62,186 bases of DNA, from the NCBI GenBank assembly GCA_015063545.1, contig SVTX01000007.1, forward strand, positions 1 through 62,186. The letters are read 5' to 3'. Shown piece by piece: positions 27,453 to 34,573 of the stretch; position 1 is the stretch's first letter; each line of letters opens with the position of its first letter. The notes below the pieces were generated by a model. It was given only the letters and a program-made list of their open reading frames with translations, was not told where the DNA came from and made no database searches. A program made the translations under genes and the position numbers. Origin of the DNA: Oscillospiraceae bacterium. GTDB lineage: Bacteria; Bacillota; Clostridia; Oscillospirales; CAG-272.

Positions 27453-27824
27453 ATGAACGATATGAATACAACCCCCGAGGTAAAGTCGCTTGTTGGCGCA
27501 ACTCCTCGCGAGATAGCGGATACTGTAGCAGAGATACTCGACAATAAAAAGGCAAGAGACGTGAAAGTTATTGCGGTTGCCGACAAGACCATAATCGCGG
27601 ATTTCTTCGTGCTTGCAACAGGTAATTCCAGCACCCAGGTTCGCGCGCTCACTGATGAGGTGGAGTACAAGCTCGGACTTGCGGGACTTGAAGCGGCTCA
27701 CGTAGAGGGCAGAGACAGCAACTCATGGAGAGCGCTTGACTATTCCAGCGTAATAGTACACATATTTGACCGCGAGGCAAGAGATTTTTATAATCTTGAT
27801 AAGCTCTACGCGGAGATGCAGTAA
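27453..27824 (+). CDS. rsfS: Ribosomal silencing factor RsfS
   Basis: Binds L14 and blocks joining of 30S and 50S subunits under starvation (RsfS/YbeB/Iojap family). The 123-aa protein shows DVKVIAVADKTIIADFFVLATGNS and the C-terminal RDSNSWRALDYSSVIVHIF. A short N-terminal extension precedes the fold. Last gene of the plus-strand operon; a terminator follows 7 bp later. Confidence 0.96.
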   Translation: MNDMNTTPEVKSLVGATPREIADTVAEILDNKKARDVKVIAVADKTIIADFFVLATGNSSTQVRALTDEVEYKLGLAGLEAAHVEGRDSNSWRALDYSSVIVHIFDREARDFYNLDKLYAEMQ

Positions 27825-27830
27825 TACACT

Positions 27831-27864
27831 AAAAACCCGCGGACTTGACATCCTGCGGGTTTTA
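27831..27864 (+). terminator. Terminator after rsfS
   Basis: A5, CCCGC stem with 14-nt loop, GCGGG, T4. The loop carries the -35 box of the next promoter. Confidence 0.8.
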
Positions 27865-27873
27865 TGTTATTAT
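27845..27873 (+). promoter_or_regulatory. Promoter of the small membrane gene, nested in a terminator
   Basis: TTGACA (27845-27850), 17-bp spacer, TATTAT (27868-27873). The -35 box lies in the loop of the rsfS terminator and the spacer covers its 3-prime arm. Confidence 0.6.
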
Positions 27874-27895
27874 AGTGTTAACGGGAGGTGTATTT

Positions 27896-28351
27896 ATGTA
27901 TTGGATAATATATTATGTAGTGGCAATAGCTGTAAATGCTGTTTGCGTGATAGCTTTCCGCGAGCACATCAACATAAATCTTGAGTCTGTTATACCGGTG
28001 GCAATGATAATATTGTCAATATTTGAAATCCGTTTTTTCTCAAACGGTGAAAATTTTCAGAAAAACACGATGTACACGTCTCAAAACTCCTTGAATGATA
28101 ACGAAAAAGAAAAAATGTATCTGTGTATGAAGCGAGCGTTTTTGGTTGCCATACCCTTGTTTGTTCCGTTTTTCTTTTTCTTCTCAAAATGGATAAAGAT
28201 ATTGTCTGTTTTTATAATGTTTTTCACACTTATCGGCGGAGGTCTGTATTTCCGAATTAAACACGGAAGTAAGGTCGAGCACAGATGGCAAGATGAGAGC
28301 AACGAGTTGAAGGAACAACAGAAAAAGGAAGAAATGGGTAAATTTAAATAA
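27896..28351 (+). CDS. Hypothetical membrane protein
   Basis: 151 aa that I do not recognise. Two N-terminal hydrophobic segments (about 2-20 and 28-45), a polar middle, and two more helices around 82-120 (FLVAIPLFVPFFFFF and ILSVFIMFFTLIGGG). The tail is charged and Glu/Lys-rich. The start is the ATG at 27896, with GGGAGG 7 nt before it; the upstream in-frame TTG lies inside the promoter. Monocistronic, with its own promoter and a strong terminator. Confidence 0.75.
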   Translation: MYWIIYYVVAIAVNAVCVIAFREHININLESVIPVAMIILSIFEIRFFSNGENFQKNTMYTSQNSLNDNEKEKMYLCMKRAFLVAIPLFVPFFFFFSKWIKILSVFIMFFTLIGGGLYFRIKHGSKVEHRWQDESNELKEQQKKEEMGKFK

Positions 28352-28411
28352 AAAAAGGGCGATAAGTGAAGTGAACTAAATCGGTTCACTTCACTTAATA
28401 AGCCCTTTTTA
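28352..28411. terminator. Strong bidirectional terminator
   Basis: AAAGGGC ... GCCCTTT with a near-perfect inner stem AAGTGAAGTGAAC/GTTCACTTCACTT and a 7-nt loop. It serves the membrane gene on the plus strand and the partial gene copy on the minus strand. Confidence 0.9.
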
Positions 28412-28534
28412 TTTATTCTCCTCTAACCACGCTTCAATATTCTTTTTGTCTGCGCGTTTGAGAGAAACGTCTTTGTTTGCCGCCTCCGCGTGATAAATGT
28501 GCAGCGAGCCGTAGGGCTCTTTTTCGTAGTTTAC
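28409..28534 (-). pseudogene. Duplicated 3-prime end of the 29179-29904 gene
   Basis: 42 codons (41 residues plus stop) reading VNYEKEPYGSLHIYHAEAAN and onward to LEENK-stop. Apart from one His for Arg and one Val for Ile, this equals the C-terminus of the gene at 29179-29904. The DNA is nearly identical over about 126 bp, displaced by 770 bp. It has no start and is separated only by an in-frame TAA from the Cys-rich gene upstream. Homology even extends a few codons into that gene (DFYYKD versus DFYYKED). Clearly a partial duplication, not an independent gene. Confidence 0.85.
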
Positions 28535-28726
28535 TTAGTCCTTATAATAAAAATCCACATGTTTGACCATTGGATCAAACTCAGGAAAACAAAGCAAATA
28601 GTAGTCGCATTCGTCGCAGCAGCACTCAAAACCTTGCTCTCCGTTGCCAAGACAAACGGCGGGCTTTCCGGGCATGAGCTCTGTGCCGGTAATATCTATT
28701 ATTTTTTTTGGAATATCATTGCTCAT
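28535..28726 (-). CDS. Small Cys-rich protein with a duplicated tail
   Basis: 63 aa, unrecognised. The core GNGEQGFECCCDECDYYLLC has five cysteines (CCC-x2-C-x5-C), with one more upstream, suggesting metal binding; no signal peptide. AGGAGG lies 7 nt before the ATG. The last residues DFYYKD derive from the neighbouring gene (see the duplicated fragment), so the natural C-terminus may have been replaced. It is preceded by its own promoter, a structured leader and an attenuator-like hairpin, an elaborate setting for so small a gene. Confidence 0.7.
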   Translation of the reverse strand: MSNDIPKKIIDITGTELMPGKPAVCLGNGEQGFECCCDECDYYLLCFPEFDPMVKHVDFYYKD

Positions 28727-28747
28727 ATATACCTCCTATCAGCATAT

Positions 28748-28776
28748 AAAAAGGTGCGCCCCAAAAGGAACGCACC
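28748..28776 (-). terminator. Attenuator-like hairpin before the Cys-rich gene
   Basis: Minus strand: GGTGCGTTCC pairs with GGGGCGCACC (two G-U pairs, 4-nt loop), followed by T5. It lies 22 bp before the ATG and downstream of the structured leader, so transcription into the gene must pass through it. Confidence 0.75.
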
Positions 28777-28802
28777 GAAAAAATGCTTTCCCTTAGTTTG
28801 TT

Positions 28803-28906
28803 GTCACACAAATGCTCAACCAGCGAAGGTATGAGGAAAAGGAGAAAACACTTTTTACCAAAAGTATTTTCCCTTCGCTGATTTTAGCTTATGCAATTTG
28901 TGTGAC
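28803..28906 (-). ncRNA. Structured leader RNA of the Cys-rich gene
   Basis: Three nested perfect stems on the minus strand: GTCACACAAAT with ATTTGTGTGAC (11 bp, 28906-28896 with 28813-28803), CAGCGAAGG with CCTTCGCTG (9 bp), and GAAAA-ACTTTT with AAAAAGT-TTTTC-type pairing in the apical part. A 7-nt one-sided bulge (TGCATAA) sits between the first two. The predicted transcript start coincides with the base of the first stem. I do not recognise the fold. A terminator-type hairpin follows, as in riboswitches. Confidence 0.55.
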
Positions 28907-28912
28907 GAGTAT

Positions 28913-28941
28913 ATTTTACCACGCTTTTGCCGATTTGTCAA
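28913..28941 (-). promoter_or_regulatory. Promoter of the structured leader
   Basis: Minus strand: TTGACA (28941-28936), 17-bp spacer, TAAAAT (28918-28913). Confidence 0.7.
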
Positions 28942-29063
28942 TAAAGCTTGTAAATTTGATAAAAATATTACCTGCCGGACAAAAAAGTGTATTAATTGCT
29001 TTCTCACTGATTTTAATGTGTCAGATGGCTTTGGTGTGTTTTATCAAGTGAGTGATTGTCAAG

Positions 29064-29103
29064 AAAAAAGGACGAGGAGTTTTAATAGCTCTTCGTCCTT
29101 TTT
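29064..29103 (-). terminator. Terminator after the 29179-29904 gene
   Basis: Minus strand: AAGGACGAAGAG pairs with CTCCTCGTCCTT around a short A/T loop and ends in T6. It is nearly symmetrical, so it could also act on the plus strand. The 29104-29178 spacer holds nothing else. Confidence 0.85.
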
Positions 29104-29178
29104 GGTCAGCAGGTAACGTATTCTATTGAAATTCAAAAAATGTCCTTTTGATCACGTTCCCCTTGCTGTACGATTTTT

Positions 29179-29904
29179 TTATTTATTCTCCTCTAACCAC
29201 GCTTCAATATTCTTCTTGTCTGCGCGTTTGAGAGAAACGTCTTTGTTTGCCGCCTCCGCGTGATAAATTCGCAGCGAGCCGTAGGGCTCTTTTTCGTAGT
29301 TTATGTCCTCTTTATAGTAAAAGTCCGCATATACGGCAATTACGGATTTATCTGTATCTATTCCGTCAAAAACAAATTTTCTGTAATTGTAGATGTTCTT
29401 TTTGTCCGCCACGGGCTCTCCGCTTGCGTAATAACGAACCCTCCTTATGGTTTCCGAGGTGTCGGAATTATCTGTTTTGTCATCGGGAGTTTCATCATAT
29501 ACGACGATTAGCGTGACATCCACAATGTCGGTGTCTCTGTCGGGAACATTGCTAAGGCTGTAGTCTTCTTTTATGTGTTTTAAGGTGCTGTTGTTGTATC
29601 GGAGTACTACTTGTACCTGATCAGCTTCATCGATAAATACTGCGCTCGTTATGGAAAAGTACCCGGAGTTATGATCTGCGCGGGTGATGCTGTCAAAATC
29701 CTGCTTGAAAAGCGTCAGATCTCCGTCATTCGCCGCATACGCCTGACATAACTTTTCATTTGCGATAAGACGCTTCATGGATTTGGGATTTTGCGATGCG
29801 AATATTCTCCACACGAATACTCCAACGACCGAAGCTATAATAAGCGTACACAAAAGCTTGAAAATAAATGACAGCACGTGCATGCTGAATTTTTTCTTTA
29901 TCAT
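29179..29904 (-). CDS. Hypothetical membrane-anchored extracytoplasmic protein
   Basis: 241 aa, unrecognised. One N-terminal transmembrane helix (about 10-32, LSFIFKLLCTLIIASVVGVF) is followed by a soluble domain with alternating beta-like segments. These carry Asp-rich stretches such as DETPDDKTDNSDTSE. No lipobox. It follows ruvX by 24 bp on the same strand and ends at a terminator. Its last 41 codons are duplicated at 28409-28534. Confidence 0.8.
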   Translation of the reverse strand: MIKKKFSMHVLSFIFKLLCTLIIASVVGVFVWRIFASQNPKSMKRLIANEKLCQAYAANDGDLTLFKQDFDSITRADHNSGYFSITSAVFIDEADQVQVVLRYNNSTLKHIKEDYSLSNVPDRDTDIVDVTLIVVYDETPDDKTDNSDTSETIRRVRYYASGEPVADKKNIYNYRKFVFDGIDTDKSVIAVYADFYYKEDINYEKEPYGSLRIYHAEAANKDVSLKRADKKNIEAWLEENK

Positions 29905-29928
29905 TTTAATATATCCTTTTTTTCTGTA

Positions 29929-30393
29929 TCATGGCATGTTTTTGAGTCTGTCGAGGGCATTTTGAAGGATTATCTGCGCTGAGAGCGTGTCGATAACTCC
30001 TTTGCGTTTTGCCCCTTTGGTGTCGGTCTCGTTAAGATAGCGCGCCGCCGCCATGGTTGTCATTCGCTCGTCGAGCATCACTATGGGCATCTCGGGAATA
30101 CCGCAAAATTTCATAGATGATTCAAGTATCGATGCAAATTTTCTCGCGTGTTCTGCGCGAGGACCTTCGCTTCCGTTCATGTTTACGGGCAGACCTATAA
30201 TAATTCCGCCGGTCACATTTTGCTCGCGAATGATCTCGCATATTTTTTCAGCGGTTTTTTGCATACCGCCTACGCTGATGTACCCAATTCCGGACGCGAG
30301 AAAGCGAGTGCTGTCGCAAACGGCAAGGCCTGTACGCTTGTCACCAAAATCCACGCCGAGTATTTTGCCGGTGGTATTTTTTATTCTTTGCAT
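29929..30393 (-). CDS. ruvX: Putative pre-16S rRNA nuclease / Holliday junction resolvase (YqgF)
   Basis: 154-aa RNase H-fold protein of the YqgF/RuvX family, implicated in 16S rRNA 5-prime maturation. N-terminal GVDFGDKRTGLAVCD with the first catalytic Asp; GLPVNMNGSEGPRAEHA in the middle; LDERMTTMAAARYL with a further acidic pair; late Asp in GVIDTLSAQIIL. Normal length. It begins 1 nt after the preceding lipoprotein gene stops. Confidence 0.95.
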   Translation of the reverse strand: MQRIKNTTGKILGVDFGDKRTGLAVCDSTRFLASGIGYISVGGMQKTAEKICEIIREQNVTGGIIIGLPVNMNGSEGPRAEHARKFASILESSMKFCGIPEMPIVMLDERMTTMAAARYLNETDTKGAKRKGVIDTLSAQIILQNALDRLKNMP

Positions 30394-30394
30394 A

Positions 30395-30847
30395 TTATTC
30401 TCCGTTTGATTGTACTGCGTTGCATATAATGCAGACGCCTTTTTGATAAAAATGCTCCTCCTTGTTTACCAACGCGCCACAGTTTGAGCATTCATGAGCG
30501 TGATGCTGTTCTGTAATGACAAAAGCCGCTTTCGGCTCGTGTGATGCCTTTGACGTAACGACACTTTTTACATTTCCGCACAGCTTGCAGGTGTGTTCGG
30601 TGTATCCGCGTTCCGTGCAGGTTGGCGAGCTTATCTCAACACCGTCGTCATACGAATGGCCGAGGGCGGGTGTGGACATTTTGTCTATCTGCCCGCATAT
30701 TGTGCAGTTGCGTATGAAGGTTCCGTCTTCTTGACAAGTCGGATGCGTGTCGGTTTGCCAGCTTGTATATTGGTGCTCGTGCAATTTCCAGCGTTTTTTG
30801 CCGCATGAGCACATCACAAACAGCAGAGAAGCCGCAAGCAGAACCAA
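30395..30847 (-). CDS. Cys-repeat lipoprotein, start disrupted by a probable 1-nt frameshift
   Basis: The open frame holds a signal segment (LVLLAASLLFVMCSCGKK, lipobox-like) and then repeats of an H-x-Y...PTCxxxG...CxxCG module also seen in the metalloprotease at 53329. The visible frame offers only a TTG start. Upstream, ATGATG (30867-30862) overlaps the stop of the preceding gene, but runs into TAA after AAAAAA. With one more A it would read MMKKIIS and join this frame exactly. So this is either a sequencing error in a homopolymer, phase variation, or a decayed gene. Function unknown. Confidence 0.7.
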   Translation of the reverse strand: MVLLAASLLFVMCSCGKKRWKLHEHQYTSWQTDTHPTCQEDGTFIRNCTICGQIDKMSTPALGHSYDDGVEISSPTCTERGYTEHTCKLCGNVKSVVTSKASHEPKAAFVITEQHHAHECSNCGALVNKEEHFYQKGVCIICNAVQSNGE

Positions 30848-30863
30848 AGAGATTATTTTTTCA

Positions 30864-31193
30864 TCATATTTGTGCCGTCGTTAGTTGAATGAGCAAGGAC
30901 AGATTATCGGGCTGTATAGTTGCTTCGTGGGCGGCTTTGTTGCGGTGAAGCTCGCCGCATTTGACGCATTTGTGAACTATAATATAACCTTTTTTTGCAT
31001 CAAGCTCTACTTTTACGGGTTCCATCTGACCTTGGCAAAGGCAGGCTCTGTCACCGGGATTTACATCGAGGTGGAGAGACCACAGGCAAAACGGGCAGTG
31101 ATTTCTCGATGTATACCCGAGAGGTTTGACTTCTTTGCCACAATGCGCGCATATAAAGCCGTTATCGTTTTTTGAAAATCTTTTTTGTTCCAT
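30864..31193 (-). CDS. RNHCP domain protein
   Basis: 109-aa small zinc-ribbon-like protein of the RNHCP family, named for the motif seen here as TSRNHCPFCLWSLHLD. Cys pairs CAHCG, CPFC, CLC and CVKCG can bind metal. No function is established. It begins 2 bp after the deacetylase stop, so it is cotranscribed. Confidence 0.85.
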   Translation of the reverse strand: MEQKRFSKNDNGFICAHCGKEVKPLGYTSRNHCPFCLWSLHLDVNPGDRACLCQGQMEPVKVELDAKKGYIIVHKCVKCGELHRNKAAHEATIQPDNLSLLIQLTTAQI

Positions 31194-31195
31194 AA

Positions 31196-32047
31196 TTATT
31201 TGTATTTTACCGTTTCTCCCGGCTCCACCTTTACAAGAACTCCGTCAGCGTCAAACCAAACCGTTTGACACGAAGGGTTTTTTACCATAGATCCGTTCAT
31301 GGAGAACTGAAGGGAATTATATGCCTGAACGTAATCATATATCTCAATATTGGTGGCATACCACACGTCGTCATGTCCGCCTGCTTTTTCGCAGAACTCT
31401 TCTATTCTTTCCCAATTGTTGTCATTTTCAAATTCATATGCGTGTCCCCATACGTAGAACAGATAGGTTTTATTCCAGAAATCAAGCTCCGGCGCAAGGA
31501 ATTTTTCAAGATAAACGAACAGATTGGGATCGTTATGATGGCATGTTGCGGGCATGCGAAGCCACTTGTCCGAGGGAATAACAAAATTTCCCGTACATTC
31601 CGTAGTTCTCGCATAAGCAACGCCCGCACCGGCGAGTACCTCTGCCGTCATTTCGCTTGACGTACCCATAGGATATGCGCAGCCGCGCACGATTCTGCCG
31701 AATATTTGCTCCAAAAGCTCTCTGTCCTTTACTACCTCGTATGTTGCGAGGGTGCGGGGAAGTCTGTCAAGGAATGGATGAGTATGACAGTGCAGGGCTA
31801 TCTCATGATTTTTCCCAAGTTCACCGTTATACGCTTCTACCGCTTCAATACGCGCCATAGGTCTGTGCAGAGTTCCTGCGGCAAATTCACGTTCATCCTG
31901 CAAAAGATGGGCACTATTGAGATTAAAAGTGCCTTTAAGTCCGTATTTATTAAAAATAGCCATAAGCTGTTTGTCCTGCTGGACACCGTCGTCATAGCTG
32001 AAAGTTAATGCTTTTGCTTTCCCGTCGGGATATCTCATGAAGATCAT
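31196..32047 (-). CDS. Polysaccharide deacetylase family protein (NodB fold), cytoplasmic
   Basis: 283-aa carbohydrate esterase 4-type protein. First catalytic motif FSYDDGVQQD (usual TFDDG); metal histidines in ALHCHTHPF; R-x-x-P-type segment CAYPMGTSSEM. No signal peptide, unlike secreted chitin or peptidoglycan deacetylases, so an intracellular substrate is likely. The start is the ATG at 32047, because GGAGG would overlap the upstream GTG at 32056. It is divergent from the GH99-like gene. Confidence 0.88.
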   Translation of the reverse strand: MIFMRYPDGKAKALTFSYDDGVQQDKQLMAIFNKYGLKGTFNLNSAHLLQDEREFAAGTLHRPMARIEAVEAYNGELGKNHEIALHCHTHPFLDRLPRTLATYEVVKDRELLEQIFGRIVRGCAYPMGTSSEMTAEVLAGAGVAYARTTECTGNFVIPSDKWLRMPATCHHNDPNLFVYLEKFLAPELDFWNKTYLFYVWGHAYEFENDNNWERIEEFCEKAGGHDDVWYATNIEIYDYVQAYNSLQFSMNGSMVKNPSCQTVWFDADGVLVKVEPGETVKYK

Positions 32048-32077
32048 ATTTTGCACCTCCGATCACGCGCTATTTAG

Positions 32078-32106
32078 ATTATATACTTTTTTGTGGCAAA
32101 AGTCAA
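32078..32106 (-). promoter_or_regulatory. Promoter of the deacetylase operon
   Basis: Minus strand: TTGACT (32106-32101), 17-bp spacer, TATAAT (32083-32078). The text TAGCGCGT lies just downstream of the start, and TAGCGCGT also occurs behind the divergent promoter. Confidence 0.65.
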
Positions 32107-32169
32107 GATTATTGCTACCCAAAACAAAGAAATAATTGACGTTTTTTGTCAAAAAAATATCAAAAACTA

Positions 32170-32198
32170 TTGACTAAATTTGGTAATAATGGTATAAT
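32170..32198 (+). promoter_or_regulatory. Promoter of the GH99-like gene
   Basis: TTGACT (32170-32175), 17-bp spacer, TATAAT (32193-32198). A GC-rich motif GCGCGTTAAAGCGCGC at 32217-32232 lies between promoter and ribosome binding site and looks like an operator. Confidence 0.65.
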
Positions 32199-32257
32199 GA
32201 TTAAAATTGTGTTTTAGCGCGTTAAAGCGCGCGAACACGAATCGGAGGACCCCCATA

Positions 32258-34339
32258 ATGAATATTCCTTTTACAGGCGAGAAGAAAACCGAATGGCTAT
32301 TTAGAGGCATAGATTGCAAGAATGGAGTTGTCGGTTTGAAGATAGGTTTTTCAAACAGTTCTACATGGTTTTGCATCAAAGCGAAAATTTATGCTAACAG
32401 ACAGGCTGTCGGATGCGTTATGCTGGCAAATGCTTCTCATGCAGACTACGCGTGCGTTGAAATAGAAAAAATAAGCGGGATATGTGATATATGTATTAAT
32501 GCGAGTGAGCCTACTTGTATTAACAGCGTGGAGCTTATTTTTGGTGACAGTTATACTGTCAACGAGCAAGCAAATGAACAATATGAGTATGTCGATAACC
32601 AAAGCGGATCATGGGAAGCTGTTGATATGCTGGGCAGATCTGTTATATCTGCCGAGGAAGCAGGACCTGTGCGTCCCGATAAAAAGGTAGGTCTGTTTTA
32701 TTGGACGTGGCGTGATGCCCATGTAAATCTTCGTCCGATAAACCTTACTAAGTTTTTGGCTGAATATCCCGAGGCGGAGTTTGATCCCGATCATCCTGCG
32801 TGGGGCACCCCCGATCTTCAATGCCATTGGAATGAACCGGGTATGGGATTCTACCGAAACAGTGACCCTTATGTGCTTCGTAAGCATGCGGTAATGCTTG
32901 CTGATGCCGGAATAGATTTTGTGGTATTTGACTGCACCAACGGAAGCTTTTTGTGGAAGGACGGCTATGAGCCGTTGCTCAGAGAATTCGCAAAAGCGCG
33001 TAAAGAGGGAATAAAAGCCCCGCAGGTTGCGTTCATGCTTAACTTTGCGGCTATGAAGCCAAGCGAATATATGCTGAGAGCACTTTACCAGGACCTTTAC
33101 CGTCCGGGTAAATACCGTGATTTGTGGTTTATGCTTGACGGGAAGCCGCTTATTATGGCATATCCCGATTCGCTTCCCAAAAAGGGAGTATGTGATAAGG
33201 ATACGAAGTTGCTCGACGAGATAAGAAATTTCTTTGCATTCCGTCCCGGTCAACCGCTTTATTACGGAGGACCTAACGGATCTCAGAAGAATATTCAATG
33301 GGGCTGGCTTGAGATGGCTCCTCAGCATAAGTATTGTGAGCGTGAGGACGGAAGCTTTGAGATGATGACCGTCGGGGTTGCTCAGAATGCCCGCGACGGT
33401 AGAATATGCACGTATTTCAATGATGAGGGAACTTATGGACGTAGCTATACCAAAAAGGATGGACATGCTAAGCTGACAGAGGACTCCTATAAATACGGAT
33501 ATAACTTTGAGGAACAGTGGGAAAATGCTCTTGAAGCCGATCCCGATATAGTTTTCATAACGGGTTGGAATGAATGGCAGATGGGAAGATGTCACGACTG
33601 CTGGATACTTGATCCTGATTCAAAGCAGATAGCCTTTGTGGATCAGTATGACAGAGAACGCAGCCGAGACATTGAGCCGGATATTGACGGATATCTTGAC
33701 ACTTATTATCTTCAGATGATAAATTATATCCGCAAGTTCAAAGGAGTTGCGCCGAGAGTAAAGGCATCGGCGGAAAAGACGATAAATATAAACGGCGATA
33801 ATTCTCAGTGGAAGGATGTTCAACCCCAATATGATAATACTTGCGGGGCGGTAAACCGTGACTATGCCGGATACAAAGGCTGTTATTACAAAAATAACAG
33901 CGCAAGGAATGAGATAGTTTCTTCACGCGTAGCAAGGGATAGTGAGAATGTTTATTTTTACGTTGAATGTAAAAACACTCTTACCGCGCCTGCGGAGAGT
34001 GGCTGGATGACGCTTTTCGTAGATGTAGACCGTCAAAAATCCACAGGTTGGGAAGGTTATGACATAGCTATTAACAGACTTGCTCCGAATGTTGGGAAAG
34101 CATCGGTTGAGGTAAGCCGTTCGGGTGAGTTTGCATGGGAGAAGACGGGCGAGGCGGATATTGCGGTATCTGACAAATCTATTGTTATCAAGGTGAATAG
34201 AAAGCTTATCTCCCTTGACGGCAAGCTTGATTTTGAATTCAAGTGGAGCGACAACATGCAAAAGTCCGATGTGATGGATTTCTACTACAACGGTGACTGT
34301 GCGCCTCACGGAAGATTTAATTATCTTTATAAAGAATAA
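32258..34339 (+). CDS. Putative glycoside hydrolase (GH99/GH71-like) with C-terminal CBM9-like domain
   Basis: 693 aa without signal peptide. An N-terminal beta domain (about 1-110) is followed by a (beta/alpha)8-like region. This holds GLFYWTWRDAH, GTPDLQCHWNEP, DAGIDFVVFDCTNG and ITGWNEWQMGR, a pattern I associate with GH99-like/GH71-like proteins. The C-terminal 170 residues resemble a DOMON/CBM9-type carbohydrate-binding fold (SGWMTLFVDVDRQK). Substrate unknown; catalytic residues not assigned. The start is the ATG at 32258 with GGAGG 7 nt upstream. It pairs by divergence with an intracellular deacetylase. Confidence 0.7.
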   Translation: MNIPFTGEKKTEWLFRGIDCKNGVVGLKIGFSNSSTWFCIKAKIYANRQAVGCVMLANASHADYACVEIEKISGICDICINASEPTCINSVELIFGDSYTVNEQANEQYEYVDNQSGSWEAVDMLGRSVISAEEAGPVRPDKKVGLFYWTWRDAHVNLRPINLTKFLAEYPEAEFDPDHPAWGTPDLQCHWNEPGMGFYRNSDPYVLRKHAVMLADAGIDFVVFDCTNGSFLWKDGYEPLLREFAKARKEGIKAPQVAFMLNFAAMKPSEYMLRALYQDLYRPGKYRDLWFMLDGKPLIMAYPDSLPKKGVCDKDTKLLDEIRNFFAFRPGQPLYYGGPNGSQKNIQWGWLEMAPQHKYCEREDGSFEMMTVGVAQNARDGRICTYFNDEGTYGRSYTKKDGHAKLTEDSYKYGYNFEEQWENALEADPDIVFITGWNEWQMGRCHDCWILDPDSKQIAFVDQYDRERSRDIEPDIDGYLDTYYLQMINYIRKFKGVAPRVKASAEKTININGDNSQWKDVQPQYDNTCGAVNRDYAGYKGCYYKNNSARNEIVSSRVARDSENVYFYVECKNTLTAPAESGWMTLFVDVDRQKSTGWEGYDIAINRLAPNVGKASVEVSRSGEFAWEKTGEADIAVSDKSIVIKVNRKLISLDGKLDFEFKWSDNMQKSDVMDFYYNGDCAPHGRFNYLYKE

Positions 34340-34343
34340 TGAG

Positions 34344-34373
34344 TGCAGGAGACCTCTTTCGAGGTCTCCTGCA
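34344..34373 (+). terminator. Terminator of the GH99-like gene
   Basis: Perfect 13-bp stem TGCAGGAGACCTC/GAGGTCTCCTGCA with a TTTC loop, then a weak T-tract (GTTCTT). Confidence 0.75.
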
Positions 34374-34397
34374 GTTCTTAAATATTTATATCTGCTA

Positions 34398-34426
34398 TTG
34401 ACAAAAGTGTAAAAGTGATGTATAAT
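34398..34426 (+). promoter_or_regulatory. Promoter of pflBA
   Basis: TTGACA (34398-34403), 17-bp spacer, TATAAT (34421-34426); predicted start about 34433, at the beginning of the riboswitch. Confidence 0.75.
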
Positions 34427-34436
34427 TATTATACAT

Positions 34437-34533
34437 CGTATGACTGACGGATTTCGCGGATAACCGCGGGGAAATGCGGTGAATATTTGCCGACCGTCTG
34501 GGCGATTCAATTTTTCGTTGAATTGTCCTTTTT
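34437..34533 (+). promoter_or_regulatory. ZTP (pfl) riboswitch with terminator
   Basis: Aptamer signatures of the pfl motif: GACTGACGG near 34442, a CGCGG/CCGCG hairpin, and the 3-prime element CCGTCTGGGC at 34494-34503. The usual GACTGGCG/CCGCCTGGGC pair appears with a compensating change, GACTGACG/CCGTCTGGGC. The expression platform is a terminator that reuses the GGGC: GGGCGATTCAA pairs with TTGAATTGTCC, then T5 (34529-34533). Ligand binding would free pflBA transcription, as known for this class (ZTP/ZMP, a folate-stress signal). Confidence 0.85.
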
Positions 34534-34573
34534 GTTTGAAAAAATTCAATGATATAGAAAGGAATGGACACGT

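Noticed and set aside
28812..29051. Plus-strand 79-codon frame with two hydrophobic segments and a terminator after it
   Set aside because: No ribosome binding site or promoter; it runs across the strong minus-strand promoter and the perfect stems of the structured leader, and the terminator is needed by the minus-strand gene. Hydrophobic codons here are explained by AT-rich text. Not fully excluded.
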